From: Planctomycetota bacterium
Lineage (GTDB): Bacteria; Planctomycetota; JAFGQW01
Assembly (NCBI GenBank): GCA_016935485.1
Contig: JAFGQW010000342.1
Coordinates: forward strand, 1-41,808
Direction of reading: 5' to 3'
DNA: 41,808 nucleotides
The notes beneath the pieces were generated by a model. It made no database searches and was not told the origin of the DNA. It saw nothing but the letters and a program-made list of their open reading frames with translations. Position 1 is the stretch's first letter; every line of letters starts with the position of its first letter. Shown here in pieces: positions 38,503 through 41,808 of this stretch. The translations under genes and the position numbers were made by a program.

Positions 38503-41307
38503 ATGGATCTCAGGCGGTTGATGCTCTTCGTCGCACCCGGTGTGGGGATCGGGTGTGTGCTGGTGGCCATCCTCGTTTTTTTTCAGGGTTCCGTGCTCGG
38601 CGGGGTGTGGCTTGCCGTGCTGGGCGTCGCCCTGATCGGCTGGCCGCGCCGGATCTTCGCGGCGCACGAGCGCGCCGCGCAGGCGGCGCTGGGCGCGATT
38701 GACCCGGAAGGCGATCCCGGGGAGGAACCGCGGGAGCGCATGCGCCGCGTTGCGGAGCTCCATGCTGCGGAAATCCGGCGGTCGCGGGAGGTGGCGGCCC
38801 AGCTGGAGAAATCCCTCCGCGAGGCCGAGGCGACGCTCCGGCGCGAGCGCAGCAAGGCAGCCGAGGAGCTCAAAGCGCTCGAGCGGCGGCTCGAGCGCGT
38901 CAGCGCCTGGCTGGACAACACGCCCGGTGCGCTGCTGCGCGTCGACAGCGGCGCCGTCGTCCGCTGGGCTAACCCCGGGGCCGAGGAGCTCGTGCCCGAC
39001 AGCATCGGCAAGCCTGCCGCCCGTCTGCTCGCGGACTGGAAGCCCGGCCGCTCGGGCGATTTCGTGCTGAAGAGCCGAGGCGCGGAGATCCCGGTGCGTG
39101 TGGAGGCCACCAGCCCGGAGCTGTCCTCGGGAGAGAGCTCGTTCCTGCTGCTCAGGGATCTTTCGGCGGACCAGGCGGTTGACGCGGCGCGCGCGGCGGC
39201 GGAACAGGCGCGCGACCGGCTGCGCGCGATCATGGCCGCGATCGCGCCCTGCGCCACCCTCCAGGCGACGGTGGAGGAAATCGCGCGGCAGGTCGGCGCG
39301 GCCACCGAGGCCCACGAGGTGGCCGTCGCCGTCCGCCGGGACGACGGGTCGCGGGAGCTGGTGTGCTGGTCGGTGAACGTGCGCGACGGCGAAGCGGTGT
39401 GCACGGACCTGCCGGTGGACTCGCGGCTGCGCGCCGTCGTCGAGTCCGGCCAGGAGAGCATCGTGCCGGATCTCGGCGCCGAGCGCGCCTCGGCGGAGGA
39501 CGACCAGTTGCTTGCGGCGGGCCGTAGCGCCGTCGGACTGTTTCCCCTGGCGCGTGACGGCAAGGTGCTCGCCGGACTGCGCATCGCGTTTGCCACGCCC
39601 GGCGAGCCGAGTCCGGGTTCGATCGCCACGATCCACCATCTCCTCGGCCCGATCGCCCGGGCCCTGGAGGGCGCGCTCGAGTTCCAGGACGCCCGCCGCG
39701 CGCTCGAGCAGTGGAAGACGTATCTCGATTTCCTGCCGGATCCGGTGTTCCTGTGCACGCCGGACGGTTCGATCCGCTACGCGAACCGCCAGGCGAGCGA
39801 GATCCTCGGCGCCGCGGGCGCCGGCGCGGGAGTGCAGGCTGTCGTCGCGGCGGCCGAGCAGGACAGCCTCCTCGCCCAGCTCCGGAACGGCTACGAGAAG
39901 GGGCGAGCCCGCTTCGAGGTCTCGATCAGCGCGGGCGGCGAGACGCGCTCGGGCGAGATCCACCTGATGCGGCTCGATCTCGGCGGGGAGGGACGGCTGA
40001 TGCTCGTGCTCCGCGACGTTTCGCGGCAGAAGGCCGAGGCGGCCGCGGTCCACCGGCGGGAAGAGGAGGCGGAGGAGCTGTATCGCCTGGCCCTGGATCT
40101 CGGGCGGTCCCTCGATCTGGAATGGGTGATGGCGCAGATCTTCACCAAGGCGCTCGAAGTGACCCAGCTCGACTTCGGCTGGGCCACCCTGATCGAGCAC
40201 GAGTCCGGCTCGCGTAGTCTGGCGGCGTGCCACCGCATCGACCTGGCGCTGGTGCGCGAGCTCTACGACGACCAGGGACGCGTGGGCTTCGAGGACCGGG
40301 TGCTCCGAACCAAGAGGCCGGTGGTGCTCGAGAGCCTGACCGAAGACCCGCGGATCTCGCCCGAGGTGGTCTCCCGGAGCGGGATCCGGTCGCTGATCAG
40401 CGTGCCGCTCCTGCTCGAGGGCGAGGTCGTCGGCATCCTCAACCTCGGCAGCTCCGGCTCCTATCAGTTCAAGGTCCAGGACATCGAGAACCTGGGCGCT
40501 TTCGGGCGGATCTTCGCGCGGGGCGTGTCCAGCTCCAAGCGGTTCTTCGAGGCGCGCCGGCGGGCCGACAACTACAAGGTGATGATCGGAGAGCAGCACG
40601 GCAAGCTCAAGTCCCTCGGGGAGGAGCTGGGACTGCTGCAGGCGCGCCTGGCCACCCACCGCGACCTTCTGTCGGCCCTGTGGGGTCGCGAGTGCAGCAC
40701 CTTCGAGATGCTGATGGCCGGGTGCGGCGAGGCGGCCGTCGCGCCTCCCGGCGCTGCCGACCTGCGCGGTCTGGCGACGGCGGTGGCCGAGGCCCTCGAC
40801 CGCTACATCTCCCCGGAGGCGCGCGACGCCTGCGCCACCGACCTGAGCCGGTTCGCCTACGGCTTGAAGGACGACGACAGCCGCCTCGCGGCCGGCCGCG
40901 CCCAGCCGGGCCAGGCGGACGTATGGGATATTCACGACGCCCTGCCCGAGGTGCGGATGGTGCCGGCGGACGTGCGCAGTTGCACGAAGATTCTGCTGGC
41001 CGGCTTCCGCGCGCTCGCTGCGGCGCCGTACACGGTCTCGGTGGCGCCGTCGCCGCGGGGCGCGACGATCGAGATGGCCATGCAGTCCGTGGAGCCGCTG
41101 GGAAGCGCCCAGCAACTCCAGGAGGCGATGATCCGGTTGCGCGACTTGCCGCCGGGGCGGCCTCGCCTGGCGCTGATCCTCCTCCATCTGGTCCATCAGA
41201 TCCTCGCCCGCGCGGGCGGCTCGGTGCGGATTCTGCGCGGCGAAGGGCAGCAGTTCACGCTTCGCCTGGAGTTCCCGCGCGCGGCGGCGGGGGACGGCGA
41301 TGAGTGA
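38503..41307 (+). CDS. Membrane sensor with PAS and GAF domains and a degenerate ATPase end
   Basis: This 934-residue protein has two membrane spans in the first 48 residues (LMLFVAPGVGIGCVLVAILVFF and SVLGGVWLAVLGVALIGW). A coiled coil (about 75-130) follows, then PAS (about 136-225, with GALLRVDSGAVVRWANPGAEEL), GAF (about 240-400), a second PAS (about 405-515, DFLPDPVFLCTPDGSIRYANRQA) and a second GAF (about 520-690, LISVPLLLEGEVVGILNLGSS). The end (about 820-925) has the outline of a histidine-kinase ATPase domain: RSCTKILLAGFRALAAAP where the N-box should be, and LILLHLVHQILARAGGSVRI near the end. It lacks the Asn and Gly boxes. No phospho-accepting His motif was found. It probably senses and relays by protein contact. 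GGAAG lies ten bases before the ATG. The next gene overlaps by eight bases. Confidence 0.85.
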   Translation: MDLRRLMLFVAPGVGIGCVLVAILVFFQGSVLGGVWLAVLGVALIGWPRRIFAAHERAAQAALGAIDPEGDPGEEPRERMRRVAELHAAEIRRSREVAAQLEKSLREAEATLRRERSKAAEELKALERRLERVSAWLDNTPGALLRVDSGAVVRWANPGAEELVPDSIGKPAARLLADWKPGRSGDFVLKSRGAEIPVRVEATSPELSSGESSFLLLRDLSADQAVDAARAAAEQARDRLRAIMAAIAPCATLQATVEEIARQVGAATEAHEVAVAVRRDDGSRELVCWSVNVRDGEAVCTDLPVDSRLRAVVESGQESIVPDLGAERASAEDDQLLAAGRSAVGLFPLARDGKVLAGLRIAFATPGEPSPGSIATIHHLLGPIARALEGALEFQDARRALEQWKTYLDFLPDPVFLCTPDGSIRYANRQASEILGAAGAGAGVQAVVAAAEQDSLLAQLRNGYEKGRARFEVSISAGGETRSGEIHLMRLDLGGEGRLMLVLRDVSRQKAEAAAVHRREEEAEELYRLALDLGRSLDLEWVMAQIFTKALEVTQLDFGWATLIEHESGSRSLAACHRIDLALVRELYDDQGRVGFEDRVLRTKRPVVLESLTEDPRISPEVVSRSGIRSLISVPLLLEGEVVGILNLGSSGSYQFKVQDIENLGAFGRIFARGVSSSKRFFEARRRADNYKVMIGEQHGKLKSLGEELGLLQARLATHRDLLSALWGRECSTFEMLMAGCGEAAVAPPGAADLRGLATAVAEALDRYISPEARDACATDLSRFAYGLKDDDSRLAAGRAQPGQADVWDIHDALPEVRMVPADVRSCTKILLAGFRALAAAPYTVSVAPSPRGATIEMAMQSVEPLGSAQQLQEAMIRLRDLPPGRPRLALILLHLVHQILARAGGSVRILRGEGQQFTLRLEFPRAAAGDGDE

Positions 41308-41808
41308 GCCGCCGCCGTCGGCTCGCGACGCGATCGCCACGGCCGTCCTCCAGGGCCGGCCGCCGGAGGCGGAAGCGCTCGGGCGGGTCGACGACCGCGA
41401 GCTCGCGCGCCTGTTCCGGCAGCTCCTGTCGGAGTCCGGCGCGACGGCGCGCGCGGGGCTTGCCGCGCTGATCCGCCGGGAGCCGGGCCGTGCGGGCGAT
41501 CTCGCCGCGGAGGCGCTCGGGAAGTGGGGCGGGGCCGAAGCCGGTGCGCTCCTTCGCGCCATCGACCCGTCCGGTCTGCCGTCCGCCCGGCGCAAGGCCC
41601 TGCGGCGCGCGCTCCATTTCCACGAGTCGCACCACGGCGCCGGCATGACGCGCCCGCCGGCGGCGCCGGCACCTGCGCCCGCCGTCGCGCCCGTGGCGTT
41701 TCTCACGGCGCCGGATGCCGCTGGCACCCGCCTGTGGTTCTTCCGGCGCCCGGAGCCGGCAGGCCGCGGCGGGCGCCTGGCGGCCGTCACGGTCTCCGAC
41801 CAGTCGGG
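41300..41808 (+). CDS. Partial HEAT-like protein, runs off the window
   Basis: This gene starts at the ATG at 41300, which overlaps the sensor stop (ATGAGTGA), and it is still open at the end of the window after 169 codons. Residues of about 10-110 are helical with HEAT-like periodicity (DDRELARLFRQLLSE, TARAGLAALIRREPG, AGDLAAEALGKWGG). A Pro/Ala linker and a new domain beginning VAFLTAPDAAGTRLWFFRRPE follow. The coupling suggests it works with the sensor, perhaps as its output or scaffold. No catalytic motif is visible in the part present. Confidence 0.75.
   Translation, partial: MSEPPPSARDAIATAVLQGRPPEAEALGRVDDRELARLFRQLLSESGATARAGLAALIRREPGRAGDLAAEALGKWGGAEAGALLRAIDPSGLPSARRKALRRALHFHESHHGAGMTRPPAAPAPAPAVAPVAFLTAPDAAGTRLWFFRRPEPAGRGGRLAAVTVSDQS

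Noticed and set aside
38365-41790. A 1141-residue minus-strand open frame
   Set aside because: It is the antisense of the PAS/GAF sensor and its neighbour, with the biased composition typical of GC-rich shadows.

Overview
This is a GC-rich bacterial chromosome segment, most likely from a member of the Planctomycetota. Two things point there. First, several secreted proteins end in the same C-terminal beta-rich domain that is common in that phylum. Second, an FHA protein, a Ser/Thr kinase, an ECF sigma factor, a small zinc-binding protein and a membrane coiled-coil protein lie together in a regulatory cassette typical of these organisms. No rRNA, tRNA or complete mobile element was recognised, so the assignment rests on protein families only.

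Layout. Positions 265-1216 carry a two-gene unit: a nucleotidyltransferase of the AbiEii toxin class and its small partner. It is preceded by two perfect 18-bp palindromes and an array of 25-bp repeats (1427-1735). A secreted WG-repeat protein (1824-2927) and a large secreted glycoside-hydrolase-like protein (3116-5635) follow. Next is a sugar ABC importer: a lipoprotein binding protein (6000-6941), a permease and a double ATPase (6973-9685). A DNRLRE-type surface protein (9861-10829) and an MBOAT/SGNH pair for O-acylation of an exported polymer (10974-13483) come next.

From 13658 to 28909 there is a mix of exported proteins and housekeeping enzymes. These are lipoproteins, PepT, a beta-helix protein, a beta-propeller protein, an M20 carboxypeptidase, an ADP-forming acyl-CoA synthetase, a HEAT-repeat protein, a metallophosphoesterase and a TRL-like lipoprotein. 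Several gaps between convergent genes are filled by interspersed repeats or palindromes.

The most interesting locus is 29082-32302 on the minus strand. It has a TATAAT box, then a structured non-coding stretch with a near-perfect 19-bp hairpin that fits a retron msr-msd RNA. A retron reverse transcriptase follows (NAxxH, YADD and VTG motifs all present). Six bases later comes an Eco57I-like adenine DNA methyltransferase. This reads as a retron whose partner gene is a DNA methyltransferase.

The right end holds an RmlC-like epimerase (32437-32922) and the minus-strand regulatory cassette (32966-37289). A 27-residue lysine-rich micro-protein (37662-37745) follows. A membrane sensor with PAS and GAF domains and an apparently decayed ATPase end (38503-41307) overlaps a further gene that runs off the window.
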